Assembly (NCBI RefSeq): GCF_910594005.1 | Contig: NC_057841.1 | Span: 11,021,001-11,085,000, forward strand | DNA from: Cervus elaphus | Lineage: Eukaryota; Chordata; Mammalia; Artiodactyla; Cervidae | Length of the DNA stretch: 64,000 bases | Direction: 5' to 3' | Part shown: one piece after another, positions 1 to 11,607 of the stretch | How positions within the stretch are numbered: the stretch's first letter is position 1 | Layout: every line of letters begins with the position of its first letter | Translations under genes and position numbers: made by a program | Notes under the pieces: generated by a model | What the model was told of the DNA's origin: nothing | Database searches by the model: none | The model's input: only the letters and a program-made list of their open reading frames with translations

Positions 1-168
1 CACCTACGTGTTTCACTCTTATTTTCTGAAATAATCCAAAGTCATTAGAAGAAAACAAATAAGTTGGTCAAAGTGAAAGATTTTGCCCAGGGAAGGGTTA
101 AAGTTAGAACCTGGATGTCCACTGCTGGTTGATTCTAGAGGAGCTTCTGATTTCTGTAGACCTCCACC
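1..168. other. Unique AT-rich DNA
   Basis: No gene, repeat or clear signal seen before the first SINE. Confidence 0.5.
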
Positions 169-175
169 CCAGCTT

Positions 176-372
176 GAAAGTGAAAGTGAAAGTCGCTAAG
201 TCATGCCCAACACTTTGTGACCCCATGGACTATACAGTCCGTGAAATTCTCCAGGCCATAATACTCGAATGGGTAGCCTTTCCCTTCTCCAGGGGATCTT
301 CCCAACCCAGGGATCGAACCCATGTCTCCCGCATGGCAGGCAGAATCTTTACCAGCTGAGCTACCAGGGAAG
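176..372 (-). mobile_element. Bov-tA SINE, full length
   Basis: Read on the minus strand it begins with the tRNA-like head (A-box region TGGTAGCTCAGCTGG, B-box GGTTCGATCCC) and ends in the BovB-derived tail with GAAAGT repeats, here at the left. A perfect 8 bp target-site duplication, CCAGCTTG, lies at 169-176 and 373-380. Bov-tA is a non-autonomous ruminant SINE, transcribed by RNA polymerase III when young. Confidence 0.95.
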
Positions 373-380
373 CCAGCTTG

Positions 381-1530
381 TGTTTCATTTAAACTCCTGA
401 GGAAATAGCTACCAAATTTTAAACCATGAAGCAGCATGCATTTATTTAAATTACAACATAAAGGGGTGGATCAGTAACACTTGGTGTTAAAAGAAAACAA
501 TCTGCTGCCAAAGTTGAGAAATATCAATTGGGATTAACTACAGTAAAGTAACCTCTCTTATGAGTTGAGTCCGTTTTCTAGAATAATTACATTACAAAAT
601 CACTATTTCCCAGGGAGGTCTCTAGTTCACATTAAAGCTTTCATTTTCTAGTGCTGTAATTTATTCTCCAAACAGCCTCAGGAAAATTAAATATAGTACA
701 AATGTCTATAATGACCATAAGGATGGAATAAAAATGCAATCAATGAAACCAAATTAGATTTCGGTTTGCAAACAACTGCTCACAGACTGGCTGGACATTT
801 GTTAACTGGTTGGTGAAATTTTGCTTCCGTTTGCATTTCTTTTATTTGAGTGTCTCTAAATAAGGCTTATTATTAAATAATAATAGACCTACTGATGACC
901 TTTTTATGCATAACAATAAGGCCTCGATTAAATACTTTATTGTTAGCTATTATTCACTTACTACAATGGCTTTCGTTATGGATACCAGAAAAATCTTTAA
1001 TTCATTCACACATATAATTTCTTCACTACTGCATCTCAGATGTAAAATAGCTAATTAAACTCTCCTAGTATTTCCTGCTCTCTGAAATTTCTTGTGGGCC
1101 TCTGTTTTCAAGTTTTTACTTCATACTAGATTTTGATAATATTTTGACTCTAAGCAACATATTAAGATCTACTACTTTTATGGGCTGATTGATATACTCA
1201 AGAACAACAACAACGACAAGAAAACGTTAAAACCTTCATTCTCTCGGACTGTCTAAACAAATATTGAAACATTTTCTTACATTGTGCAATGATAAAGTTT
1301 CCTCTACTTAGGGTCACTGTGTTTTTAAAAAAAATACTATGTTTTCAGTTAGATGACTATTAATGTGCTTTCCTCTGGATCAAGCTTTACTAGAATATTT
1401 GTAATTGTGAGAACACTACCCTTAGCACACATGCATTCTGTGACCTTGATACACCAGACAGCCCTGTTTTACTCTTAGATACTTTAAACTTTTCTGAATA
1501 AAATTAAAGGCTCTTCCTCATAAAGGCCTA
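381..1530. other. Unique AT-rich intergenic DNA
   Basis: No coding pattern or recognised repeat; only short A/T runs and a CAA-rich patch near 1203-1220. Confidence 0.5.
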
Positions 1531-1749
1531 TGCATGTATGTGCTTAAGTGGCTTCAGCTCTGTCCGACCCTGTGTGATCCCAATGACTGTAGCCCACCAG
1601 GCTCCTCTGTCCATGGGACTCTCCAGGCAAGAATACTGGAGGGGGCTGCCACGCCCTCCTCCAGGGGATCTTCCCAACCCAGGGATCGAGGCCATGTGTC
1701 TTATGTTTGGCAGGCAGCTTGTTTATTACTAGCGCCACCTGGAAAGCCC
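1531..1749 (-). mobile_element. Bov-tA SINE, AGCGCCACC-head subtype
   Basis: The right end reads CTAGCGCCACCTGG, the reverse of the CCAGGTGGCGCTAG head of one Bov-tA subtype. The left end carries the CTTCAGTCGTGTC-type tail, diverged. No convincing target duplication was found. Confidence 0.9.
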
Positions 1750-2320
1750 ATCTTTTACCATAAATACTACCTATTGAACTGTCTCCCCTTCTACTTAATG
1801 TTGAGAGAAGACTTCGGTCTGAAATTTGGAGAAACTAGACTCTTGTTTACTATATATTAAAACAAGCTTATCCTCTGTTTGGTGTTCTTAGTCTAATTCC
1901 GATTTGCTTCCTGGGTTTATAAGCTGAGCGATCACACAGAGCTCCAAGCTCAAAAGGGACCCCAACTTCATACAATGTTCTGCAGTTACCATCTTAAAAT
2001 TCTTAATAATTTTTTAACAAGGGCCACACCGAGCCCCCAAAATTACTTAGCTGGCCTTGGTCTAACACCTCACAAATCCTTACCCGTTAAAGAAGTCATT
2101 TGATTAAACCTTTCAGTATCTTTGTATCTGAGTCTCTCTTGTCTGTCTTTTCATATGTACAGTGTACCTAATTTTGTCACTTCAACTCTACAAATTCTGA
2201 TGTAAAGGTAAGAATTTCGGTTACAGGCACATGCTTAGACTCTGATTAGTACAGAACAAAATGGAAACATTTTTCTTATCAAGGACAGGTACCATGTCAG
2301 AAGATGCCACTTGCCTCTGA
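1750..2320. other. Unique DNA with a possible old repeat near 1925-2070
   Basis: The segment around TTCTTAATAATTTTTTAACAA and GTAGCTGGCC-like text resembles an old interspersed repeat seen in other mammals, but I cannot name the family. The rest looks unique. Confidence 0.3.
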
Positions 2321-2334
2321 AGATAATAGATCTC

Positions 2335-2600
2335 TGAATGCAGAATTTCAAAGATCAGCAAGGAGAGATAAGAAAGCCTTCTTAAGTGAATCATGCAAAG
2401 AAATAGAGGAAAAGAATAGAATGAGGGAGAGGAGAGATCTCTTCAAGAAAATTAGAGATACCAAGGGAATATTTCATGCAAAGATAGACACAATAAACTA
2501 CAGAAATGGTAAGGACCTAACAGAAGCAGAGGATATTGAGAAAAGGTGGAAAGAATACACAAAAGGACTGTACAAAAAAGGTTTCAATGACTCAGATAAT
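2335..2600 (+). mobile_element. BovB LINE internal fragment, no 3' end
   Basis: The translation matches the linker of the BovB ORF between endonuclease and reverse transcriptase: RRDKKAFLS, CKEIEEKNR, LFKKIRDTKG and LTEAEDIEKRW can be read. It begins and stops inside the ORF, so both ends of the element are missing. A perfect 14 bp duplication, AGATAATAGATCTC, flanks it at 2321-2334 and 2594-2607. The first bases of the right copy (AGATAAT) are also the BovB sequence expected there. This is an insertion without the BovB tail, not a decayed full copy. The frame is still open through most of the fragment. Confidence 0.9.
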
Positions 2601-2607
2601 AGATCTC

Positions 2608-3008
2608 ATCCCATATTAAATGGGGAAAGTTGGTTACTTTGCACCCTCTTTCTGTTCGCATCTTTTGATAGTGCTTAGAACACAAATCATGGGGCACAGT
2701 ATATACCTGAAATCTCTCTTAAGATTCTGAGCTGGACTTCGCAGTATTAAGCTAGGTCTGTAAATGACCTTTAGTATTCAAGCAGATGACGATGATAAGA
2801 GCAGTGGCAGTGATGATGCTGTGGCGGTGAAAGAATAAAGTGGTTTGGAGGTTGTTTCCAGAGCTGTGCAAGTCAAATATTGTCTAGCTTTCAAAGACTC
2901 AGTCCAAATTCTACATCAACATTGGAATCCTTCATTGTTTTAAATCCAATAATCATTTCCCTTTGGGATTCACATAATATTTTTCCTGTGGCTCTATTAG
3001 AAATCTGT
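2608..3008. other. Unique DNA with short GAT/GTG-rich patch
   Basis: Imperfect purine-rich triplets (GATGACGATGATAAG, GTGGCGGTG) occur at about 2785-2832. Nothing else is recognised. Confidence 0.45.
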
Positions 3009-3018
3009 ATTATACCAT

Positions 3019-3240
3019 ATGCATGTGTACATGTATGTTCTGTCTCTTCAGTCATGTCCAACTCTTTCTAGCTCCATCGACTGTAGACCATCAGGTCCTC
3101 TGTCCATGGGATTCTCCAGGCAAGAATACTGGAGTGGGCTGCCATGCCTTCCCCCAGAGGATCATCCCAGACCAGGGGTCGAACTCATGTCTTCTGCATT
3201 AGCAGGCAGTTTCCTTAGCATAGCACCACCTGGAAAGCCC
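3019..3240 (-). mobile_element. Bov-tA SINE with perfect 10 bp TSD
   Basis: The duplicated target ATTATACCAT lies at 3009-3018 and 3241-3250. The BovB-derived tail is at the left and the CCACCTGGAAAGCCC head complement at the right. The A-box region has decayed (TAGCATAGCACCACC). Confidence 0.96.
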
Positions 3241-3250
3241 ATTATACCAT

Positions 3251-4854
3251 GTACTATGCCCTATATTACTTTATAGATTAGGGTTGAAGGCATCACAGGC
3301 TATCCAGTAAGTACTGAGATATACATTGCACATGAATGAAAACATCCTTAACAATCCATTATTGAATTATTGAAATAGGTGTCCATATCTCAGAATCTCT
3401 AAGAATGAGGTTTCAACATCAGGTAAGAATTAAAAAAGAGTGGCATCCATTAGTTAGCAATAGAATTCCAATTTATCATTATTCCTAAGAGAACTGTATC
3501 TGTGATGCATGATAAAATTTTCTAGTAGTAACCTTATATAATTATTGTTGGAAAACATGCCACAATTTAAGAATGGGCCTAATCAGAAAAGAAGTTCATG
3601 GATTCATGAGTCCAAATTATGATTATTGAAATCATTCTGATCATTTATCTGATCCAAACTCTCCCAAAGAGCTCAACTCTACAACTACAAAGTTACAAAA
3701 GAAACCAAGGAATGTTATTTTTAGGCTGCCTATAAAAGTTTTTGACTTGGTGAAACTTTGGTAGTTCATTTACTTCTAATTGATGTGAATTATTAAGACT
3801 AATGCAATAATAATTTTAAAAGCTATTAATTGTAGGTTCCACCGAATTTATTTTAATGAACTTGTTGGGATATGAATATGTAAGATAAGAACATAATCTT
3901 TTTAATTTCAATAATTAAGTAAAGGGATGGATGGATGGGTGGATGCATAGATAGATATACAAGCAAATGTCTGTTGTATTAAAAGAAATCTAGTCAAATG
4001 TAATTATATTCTATTTCATGTATTCTCACATTCAATAAGCTTAGAGATTTTTTTTTCTACTATGATATTGGATAGTAAATGATACATTTAAATATTAACC
4101 TTAAAGATTTTATAAGAACTCTAAGTCTCTTATGAATAAATACAGGAATCATAAATGACTTACATACATTGGATGATCATCATATTTCACGTAACAAATG
4201 AATTCAACTGCAGTGGAATCTGGGGTGCATTCCTTAAAACTGCATTTTCTTTGCTGGTACTAAATGCAAAGTGTTTTACCAACAACATGTAATATGGAGG
4301 ATTAAAGGAGGACAGATCTGCTCCTCAGGGTGCTTGCGGTGCCGCAGACTGATCATGTACATTAACAGACTCACCACATTGAAGAAAGTTAATAAACTAT
4401 GAAGACACATTTTGTTCAGACACATACGGATCTTGGGGTTGATTCATTAACAATTTCTATATAGGTATGTGTGTGTATATGTGGGTATGCGAACCTGTAG
4501 GTAAAAGAATCACAGATTTCCATGCATTGAAAACCCAAACTCTGTACCATATAAACATAGTTGCCTTGCTATGCAGCTAACTACTAGGACCAATAACACT
4601 TGTCTTCAAGTCTGTAACTCCATGACAAAGTACATTTTGACAGGCATCCTTCTTAACATGTAATGAATAAATTTTGGTAATTAAAATGATGACTATAAAG
4701 GTCAAGAATTGTAAATTATCTCTACTGCCTAGGAATCCAGGGAATCTAGGCTTGAGTTTATAGGACATTTACTATAAACAATGAATGCAATGATCCCATT
4801 TGAAAAACATTAATATATTCCTTCTTTGCAAATTTCAGTCTTTTGATATTAATT
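3251..4854. other. Unique AT-rich DNA with a short GGAT microsatellite
   Basis: A (GGAT)n run at about 3925-3945 is followed by ATAG units. No gene or dispersed repeat is recognised in the rest. Confidence 0.5.
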
Positions 4855-4867
4855 ACCTAATTCAGTT

Positions 4868-5066
4868 GGACTTCCCTGGTGGCTCAGACGGTAAAAGCAT
4901 CTGAGGGAGACCCTGGGTCAATCCCTGCATCAGGAAGATCCCTGAAGAAGGAAATGGCAACCCACTCCAGTATTCTTGCCTGGAAAATCCCATGGACAGA
5001 GGAGTCTGGTAGGTTACAGTCTGTGGGGTCACAAAGAGTCAGACACAACTGAGTGACTTCACTTTC
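4868..5066 (+). mobile_element. Bov-tA SINE with perfect 13 bp TSD
   Basis: The head CTTCCCTGGTGGCTCAG starts just inside the left edge and the tail ends GACTTCACTTTC. The target duplication ACCTAATTCAGTT lies at 4855-4867 and 5067-5079. The RNA polymerase III B-box is degenerate (GGGTCAATCCC). Confidence 0.97.
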
Positions 5067-5264
5067 ACCTAATTCAGTTAAAAGGCTACAGTGGTTTTGC
5101 TGAATCTTACACTCTTTTATGCTATATAAATTGTGTTTACATTTTTAATATTTTATAACAACACTTTTCTGGAAACAGATCATGGAAACAGCATGTAAAC
5201 CTGAAAATGAAGTTTAGATTTGAATCAAAAGACATGACATGTGTTGGAAAAGAAAGGATTCACT

Positions 5265-5351
5265 TTAGGTTATTAGAGGGGGATGACCAAATTGTTTGAG
5301 TTTTTGGTAACATTTTACAGAAAAACCAAATGAACTTTTTGGCCAACCCAG
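5265..5351. mobile_element. Decayed mariner-type hairpin MITE
   Basis: The right half reads AAATGAACTTTTTGGCCAACC, the terminal repeat of the ruminant mariner-derived family seen intact at 30676-30755. The left half (TTAGGTT, then ACCAAATTGTTTGAGTTTTT) is the mirror copy broken by about 13 extra bases. It has no coding capacity; a mariner transposase would have moved it in trans. Confidence 0.75.
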
Positions 5352-7310
5352 TATTATTCATTCCTGTTTTTTCACAGATGCTAAAAATGTACCTTTGTTA
5401 AGGAAACCAGCAATTTCCTGCTGGGAGGAAATGTGAGTTACCTCTCTCTTAAATGCACATAATCTCTTTAGAAATGGTTATGCCAGTTAGACCTGTAAAT
5501 CTTGAATCAAAGTTACTGAATGATAATGACTTTTAATTGTTTTCTTTTTCTCTAAGTTAAAGCACTGATTTTTTTTTTTTTACAATGTCAACAATATAGA
5601 GGCAAGAGAGTGACACTTGTATTGCTATCTCTTTGTGTTGCCCAAGAGAACAACCCGCTTTTCATGATTGATAGTTAAAATGAAGTAGAAATAATTGGCT
5701 TAAATTTACATCACAAGAAACAATGGAGAATGTTTGAGAATGTAAAATGTCCTGTTTGACGTTAAATACTGGTTGAAAGAATATGAAACAGATTTTTTAA
5801 AAAGGAAGTAGAAACAGAACTTTTCCTTACAACAGCAACTTAAACCAAAATTGAAAAGCGAATACTAAAAGTAACACTTAAATCTGCATTTCTTTTTATT
5901 CACACCGCACAAGAAAGTCATATTCTGTAGTATACTGTTAATTATACATTTTCTTTTAAGTCTGTATTATTATCTCAAGGAATAGACATGTGCCTGTGAG
6001 GTATAAAATTTCATGAAGCTAAGATATGTCTTCAGAATAATTCAAGTCATGACTTAGGCAATAACGATATTCAAATACAAGAGCTTTTACACCATTCTTT
6101 TGTATAATTTTATTAAGTGCAGCTGAAAATGAATTTCTGTCATATTGTTCAGGAAATAATTATCAGAAAACATCAGAATTTAAAGGAAATGCTTTGCTAA
6201 ACACTTGAAAATTTAATCCTTTCTTGTAATGTCAAAGCAAAATCAAAGTATCCATTTTAAAGAAGTCACATCATCTACAGAAGAAAATTGCACTTCAAAG
6301 TCATCTAGAATAAGTCTAGTCCTTTAATATTTTGAATGTTAAGTGATCTAATACTGTCTGGCACTTCAAAACAAACGCTAAAAAGGTTATCTTAAAAAAC
6401 CCGATTTTATAGCAATCTTTGAAGCTACATAGCTCGTACTGGAAGGAAGGAAGGAAGGAGGCCAACTGAGACATTACATCCACAGAAGATACCAAAATCC
6501 TTTTTTGTTGTTATTCTTAAACTGTGTTTCTTATGTTCAATTTTTCCAAAAAGAGATTTTTATCATCATTATCCACCTGCATTTTAAAATAATATGCCTG
6601 TCTTATCTCTTAATAACCCTGCGAATTAGATATGACTGTGAAAAATTACTTGCTAATGCCTATACAACTGATTGGATGAAATTAAAGAGATTTGCTCTTT
6701 AATAGTAAATAACAGCAATGTCAAAGCTCTGATGTGATTTTTTAATTGTTTTCTCAAAGTATAAATTTTCTATTATTTCTCAAGTACCAAAGAATATTTT
6801 GTCTGATAAATATTTAACTCAGTTTAACTCACTCCAGAATATGCTTCATACAGACTCTAAGATACTAATTTTGTGTTTTAAAAAAACACATTGACACAAA
6901 AAGTGAATTCTAATAAAAAAGAATCAAAAAGGTTGAAATGTTCTTCCTTTCTATTTGACTTCTCTGGTTTGGGGCCATTTACAGAAAAGTCTTTCTTCTA
7001 TATAACTAAACATAGTGTTTTAAGAAAATACAGGGAAGAGGCTGACTTTGATCCATCCAGCTGAATATCTGGAAAGAATATACCAAGAGTGAATATTAAT
7101 GGAATATTCTACCAATGACATGGTGTGTTTTTGAGATGAAGCCATTTGGGGGAATTAAAACAGGAGGCTAGTTTAAAAAGGCAAGCATTCCTCAAGTTAA
7201 AAGAGCATAATGAGTGAGGAAGAAGGAACTATTTCTCTTTAATGTGAAACCTCACAAAATCACACATGCTTATGCATCCCAGTTCAAACAGATAAATTTA
7301 TAGTACCATG
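5352..7310. other. Unique AT-rich DNA, minor simple repeats
   Basis: A T run lies at about 5571-5582 and (GGAA)n at 6441-6459. The text at about 6595-6640 (AATAACCCTGCGAATTAG) is weakly MIR-like on the minus strand. No gene is recognised. Confidence 0.45.
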
Positions 7311-7320
7311 TAATAACAAG

Positions 7321-7609
7321 GGCTCAGTTGGTAAAGAATCCACCTGCACTGCAGTAGACCCCAGTTCAATTTCTGGGTCGGGAAGCTCTGCTGGAGAAGG
7401 GATAGGCTACCCACTCCAGTGTTCTTGGGCTTCCCTTGTGGCTCAGGTGGTAAAGAATTCACATTAAATGAGGGAGGGAGACCTGGGTTCGACCCCTGGG
7501 TCGGGAAGATCCCCTGGAGAAGGGAAAGGCTACCCACTCCGGTATTGTGGCCTGGAGAATTCCATGGGGTTGCAAAGAGTCAGGCACAACTGAGCAACTT
7601 TCACTTTCA
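7321..7609 (+). mobile_element. Dimeric Bov-tA SINE (two heads, one tail)
   Basis: The first monomer (7321-about 7427) runs from the A-box region to CCACTCCAGTGTTCTTG. It is fused to a second complete monomer that starts GGCTTCCCTTGTGGCTCAG and ends in TTTCACTTTC. A perfect 10 bp duplication, TAATAACAAG, lies at 7311-7320 and 7610-7619, so the dimer inserted as one unit. About a dozen bases of the first head are missing. A second dimer of the same design lies at 27225-27535. Confidence 0.93.
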
Positions 7610-7619
7610 TAATAACAAG

Positions 7620-8455
7620 ATAACAAGCCACAGATCATGTTGCTTGTAATCTTAGACTAATACCTTTAAAGTTGAATCCCCGAAAGAAATATGTATTCGG
7701 TAAGAAAAGCACTTTTATTTTCAATATTTTTAAAACTAAATTCTACCCTTGAGATCACTTCAACTAAGGTGTAGAGTTTTAGCTCAAAGTCTATTGTTTA
7801 TAACCAATTACTAGATCTGGGAGCAGACAGATGGAATCATACTCTATTATTACAGTTGGTAAACTGGAGAATTTGACCCGATCTACATCCAGACTTCCTA
7901 CTAGTTTCCTCTACTATTAAATTCATCTACTCTGTTTGCAAGAGAAATGACTACTAATGCTACAACAACCTATTAAAGGGGGAATATAAAGAAGCAGAGA
8001 GACAGAGAAAGAGAAAGAATGAGGACAAAGAACACATGATCAGTTCACATACTGGGTTTCAGAAGGAAAAAGGGAAAGTAATTAAGATATTGCTTCTCAA
8101 TCATGTGTTGGAACTATTACTTCATGACCAAAGTTTGAAATCTGAAAAGAGAATAATATCCCCACTGAAGAGGATATAAAAATTACACATCCTCCAAGAG
8201 TCAAAGGAAGAAAAATAAATCAAATGATAATACTTCAATTCAAATTCCATGACCAAAAAAAATGCCTAAACACCAAGTTTTCTATCTTCTATATTTTGTA
8301 GAAACTATGATGATAAGATGGAAAGTAACATTATAAAATACTAGTGACATGCAAAAACCAGATGACATTCAAACAGGAAGCAGTGTACTTAAGACTTTAT
8401 AAATAAGTCTGGAGACATTAACCTTTAATTTTAAACTGAATGAATTTTTATACAT
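7620..8455. other. Unique AT-rich DNA
   Basis: A purine-rich stretch (GAGAGACAGAGAAAGAGAAAG) lies near 7996-8020. No gene or repeat family is recognised. Confidence 0.5.
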
Positions 8456-8590
8456 ATTCTTTTATTGAGGTATAGCTGACATAGAACATTATATTAGTTT
8501 CAGGTATACCACATAATGATTTGATATTTGCATCTACTGCAAAGTGATCACCACGATAATCAAGTTAATGTCCATCATTATTCATTAATA
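8456..8590 (-). mobile_element. Old LINE-1 3' end (L1MA/B-type)
   Basis: TTTTATTGAGGTATAGCTGACAT at the left is the complement of the classic mammalian L1 3' terminus. TTAGTTTCAGG, ACATAATGATTTGATAT and GTGATCACCAC follow in the expected order. The 3' end is at the left. It is cut on the right by the SINE at 8600. Confidence 0.8.
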
Positions 8591-8599
8591 GAAATAAAA

Positions 8600-8752
8600 G
8601 AAAGTGAAAGTGAAGTCACTCAACCATGTCTGACTCTTTGCGACCCCATGGATGGTAGCCTACCAGGCTCCTCTGTCCATGGGATTTTCCAGGCAAGAAT
8701 ACTGGAGTGGATTGCCATTTCCTTCTCTAGGAGATTTTCCCAACCCAAGGCC
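8600..8752 (-). mobile_element. Bov-tA SINE, head missing
   Basis: GAAAGTGAAAGTGAAGTCACTC and GACCCCATGG are followed by the CCAGGCAAGAATACTGG block, then identity stops near CAACCCAAGG. The tRNA-like head is absent, as in ordinary 5' truncation. Confidence 0.88.
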
Positions 8753-8821
8753 TCAGTCTATTGCATTATTTTGTGCTTTTTCAACATTTTCCCTAGTTTT
8801 GAAAGTCACTCTGTACTTGCA

Positions 8822-11170
8822 CAGGCAGGCCTCCTTTTATTACGTTTCACTTTATTGTGCTTCACAGATGTTGAGTTTTTTGGTTTTTTTGTTTGTTTGC
8901 AAATTGAAACTTTGTGGCAACCCTGTATCTAGCATGTCTATGGGCACCATTTTCCCAACAGCATTTGCCCACTCCATGTATCTGTGTCACATTTTGGTAA
9001 TCCTCACAACATTTCCAACTATTTCATTATTATTATATCTGCTCTAGTGATCTGTAATCAGCGGTCTTTCATGTTACTTTCTAATTTTACTGGGGAGCCA
9101 TAAAGCACACTCATGGGAGACAGTGCACTTAATCGACAGATGTTATATGCGTTCCCCCTGTTCCACCAACCAGGCCTCTCAAGTCTCTCCACCTCTCCTC
9201 TGGCCTCCCTCTGACCTGAGACACAACAATACTGAGATGAGACCCATTAATAGCCCTTTAATAGCCTCTACATTTTCAGGTGAAAGATTTCCATGCCTCT
9301 CACTTTAAATCGAAAGCTGTAAAAGATCCAGCTTAGGTAGGAAGGAGGTCAAAAGCTGAGACAGGTTGAAAGCTAGGCCTCTTGCAGCAAACAATTAATT
9401 TGTGACTCCAAAGGAAAAGTTCTTGAAGGAAAGTAAAGATGCTACTCCAGTGAATACACAAATGATAAACAAGTAAAACAGCCTTTTTACTGACATGCAG
9501 AACGTTTGGGGGGTTCTGGAGAGAAGATCAAAGCAGCTACAACATCTCCTTAAGCCAAAGCCTAACCCAGAGCAAGGCCCTAACTCTCTTCGGTTCTATG
9601 GAGGCTGAGAGGGGCAAGGAAGCTGGGAAGAAAATTTGAAGCCAGCAGACGGTGGTTAATGAGACTTAAGGATAGAAGCCTTCTTCATAACAGCAAAGTG
9701 CAAGGTAAGGCAGCAAGAGCTGATGTAGAGGCCACAGCAAGCTATCCAGAAGATCCAGCTCAGATCATTAATGAAGGTGGCTACAGTAAAGAAGAGATTT
9801 TCAATGTAGAGGAAACAGTCTTCTATTGGAAGAAGATGCCATCTGGGACTTTCAAAGTCTAGAGCGGAGATGTCATTGCATGTATTCAAATCTTCAAAGG
9901 ACAGGCTGACTTTCTTCTTAGGGGCTAATGCGGCTGGTAACTTTAAGCTGAGGCAAATGTTCACTTCCCATTTCAAAAAATTCCTAGAACCATTACAAAT
10001 TATGCTAAATGTACTCTGCCTGTGTGCTACCAATGGAAAAACAAAGCCTAAATGACAGCATATCTGTAGCTAATGTGAGACCTACTGCTTAGGAAAAAAA
10101 GACCAAAAATATTACTACTCATCGGCAATGCACTTGGTCTCCAAAGAGTTATGATTGAGATGAACAATGAGATTAATATTTTCAAGCCTGCTGACAGCAT
10201 CTATTTTGCAGCCCATGGATCAAAAAAGTAATTTTTACTTTTGAGAATTATATTTTGTAAGGTTATTGCTGCCATAAATGGTTATTCTACTGATGGATCT
10301 GGTCAAAGCAAATTAAAAACCTTCTGGAAAGGATTGATCATTCTAAATGCCATGGAAAGCTTTCATGATTCATGGGAAGAGGTCAAAGTAGCCACATACA
10401 CAGGAGTTTGGAAGAAGTTGATTCCAGCTCTTATGGATTACTTTGAGCTCAAGACTTCAGTGGAGGAAGAAACTGCAGATGTGGTGGAAACAGCAAGAGA
10501 ACTAGGGTTACAAGTGGATCCTGAAGATGTGAGTGAAGGGCTGCATCTCAGGAAAAAAACTTGAATGGACACCTAATTGTATGTCATGGAGGATCAAAGA
10601 AAGTGCTTTCTGGACATGGAATCTATTCCTGGTGAAGATGCTGTGAAGATTGTTAGAATGACACCAGAGAATTTAGAATATTACATAAACATAGTTAATA
10701 AAGCAGCAGCAGGGTTTGAGAGGATTGACTCTGAGTTCTGAAAGAAGCTCTACTGTAGGTTTCAAATAACAGCACCTTGTTCATGAAAGGCAGAGTCAAT
10801 CAACGAAACAAAATCCATTATTGTCTTGTTTAAAGAAACTGCTCTATGCACCCTGACCTTCAGCAACCAGCCCCCCAGTCAGTAAGCAGCCAGCAACATC
10901 AAGGCAGGACACTCCATCAGCAAAAACGATTATGACATGTTAAGGCTAAGTTGATGATTAGCATTTTTAGCAATAGAATATATTAAAATTAAGGAATGTA
11001 CATTGTTTTAGACACAACACTATTGAACACTTAATAGGCTAGAGTATTTATATTCACTTTCACAGGAAATGAGGACCAAGGGGGAAAAAAGTGTGATTTG
11101 CTTTATTGTGATATTTGTTTTATTTGCAGAGGTCTGGAACCAAACCTGCAATATCGCAGAGGTTTGCCTG
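8822..11170 (+). mobile_element. Tigger1-type DNA transposon (pogo superfamily), near full length
   Basis: The left end begins CAGGCAGGCCTCC and the right end closes with GCAGAGGTTTGCCTG, the terminal inverted repeats of Tigger1. The expected TA target duplication is TA at 11171 and a mutated CA at 8820-8821. About 2.35 kb lies between the ends, close to the family's roughly 2.4 kb, so there is no large internal deletion. Tigger1 spread in early placental mammals and is extinct. This copy is heavily mutated and cannot move. It sits beside, not inside, the truncated SINE to its left. Confidence 0.9.
9261..10965 (+). pseudogene. Tigger1 transposase relic
   Basis: This is the decayed transposase gene of the surrounding Tigger1, which once cut and pasted the element at TA sites. 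The start codon position is ATA instead of ATG at 9261-9263. The N-terminal CENP-B-like DNA-binding part is frameshifted. Readable catalytic-core stretches include SYPEDPAQIINEGGYSKEE and FYWKKMPSGTF at 9659-9860. The C-terminal part is open at 10241-10562 (GSGQSKLKTFWKG, SWEEVKVATYTGVWKKLIP). Of the DDE/D catalytic residues, the first is Glu rather than Asp (NVEETVFYWK). The second site, near 10120, reads IGNA where IDNAPGH is expected. Several stops and frameshifts make it certainly inactive. Family assignment is from remembered motifs. Confidence 0.88.
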
Positions 11171-11403
11171 TAATATCCTCATTCTCTTTTGCATAAGATG
11201 AAATCTAAAAAGGGAAGATGAATCTAAAAGGGAAACAGGGTATCTAAAAGAAAGCCAGATAGCATTTCCTCCAATGCACACAATTTCAAATTTTCACAGT
11301 TAATTCATAGATTTTTCTAGGAAAAAAAAATCAATGTAAATTTTTTAAAAAGTAGATACCACCCCCTTGCCTTCCGGGTAATATTAGTGTTCACTCTTTA
11401 AAT

Positions 11404-11607
11404 CAGTGGTGTGCAACCAGATTAGGTTTCGTCCCCAAGAAGAATTGTGGCAACATCTAAAGACATTTCCAGTTGTCACCCTTGGTGAAGGTGTTGTAAT
11501 GGCATCTAGAGGCCAGGGATCCTGCTAAACATCTTACAACACACCTGACCTGCAGTGGTGGATTATTCAGCTCAAAGTGTCAACAGGTTAGGGACTGAGA
11601 AACCCCG
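11404..11607. mobile_element. Small hAT-type non-autonomous DNA transposon (MER5-like)
   Basis: The left end CAGTGGTGTGCAACCAG pairs with the right end GACTGAGAAACCCCG, the usual imperfect hAT-Charlie termini. Internal text GGCATCTAGAGGCCAGGGAT and GCTAAACATCTTACAA is typical of an ancient mammalian family. The flanking 8-mers CTTTAAAT and CTCTAGCT agree at 5 of 8 positions, as an old 8 bp duplication would. The family name is from memory. Confidence 0.75.

Noticed and set aside
176..372. Bov-tA heads as functional tRNA genes
   Set aside because: The heads keep A- and B-box text but cannot form a tRNA cloverleaf with anticodon and acceptor stem, and they are fused to BovB tails.
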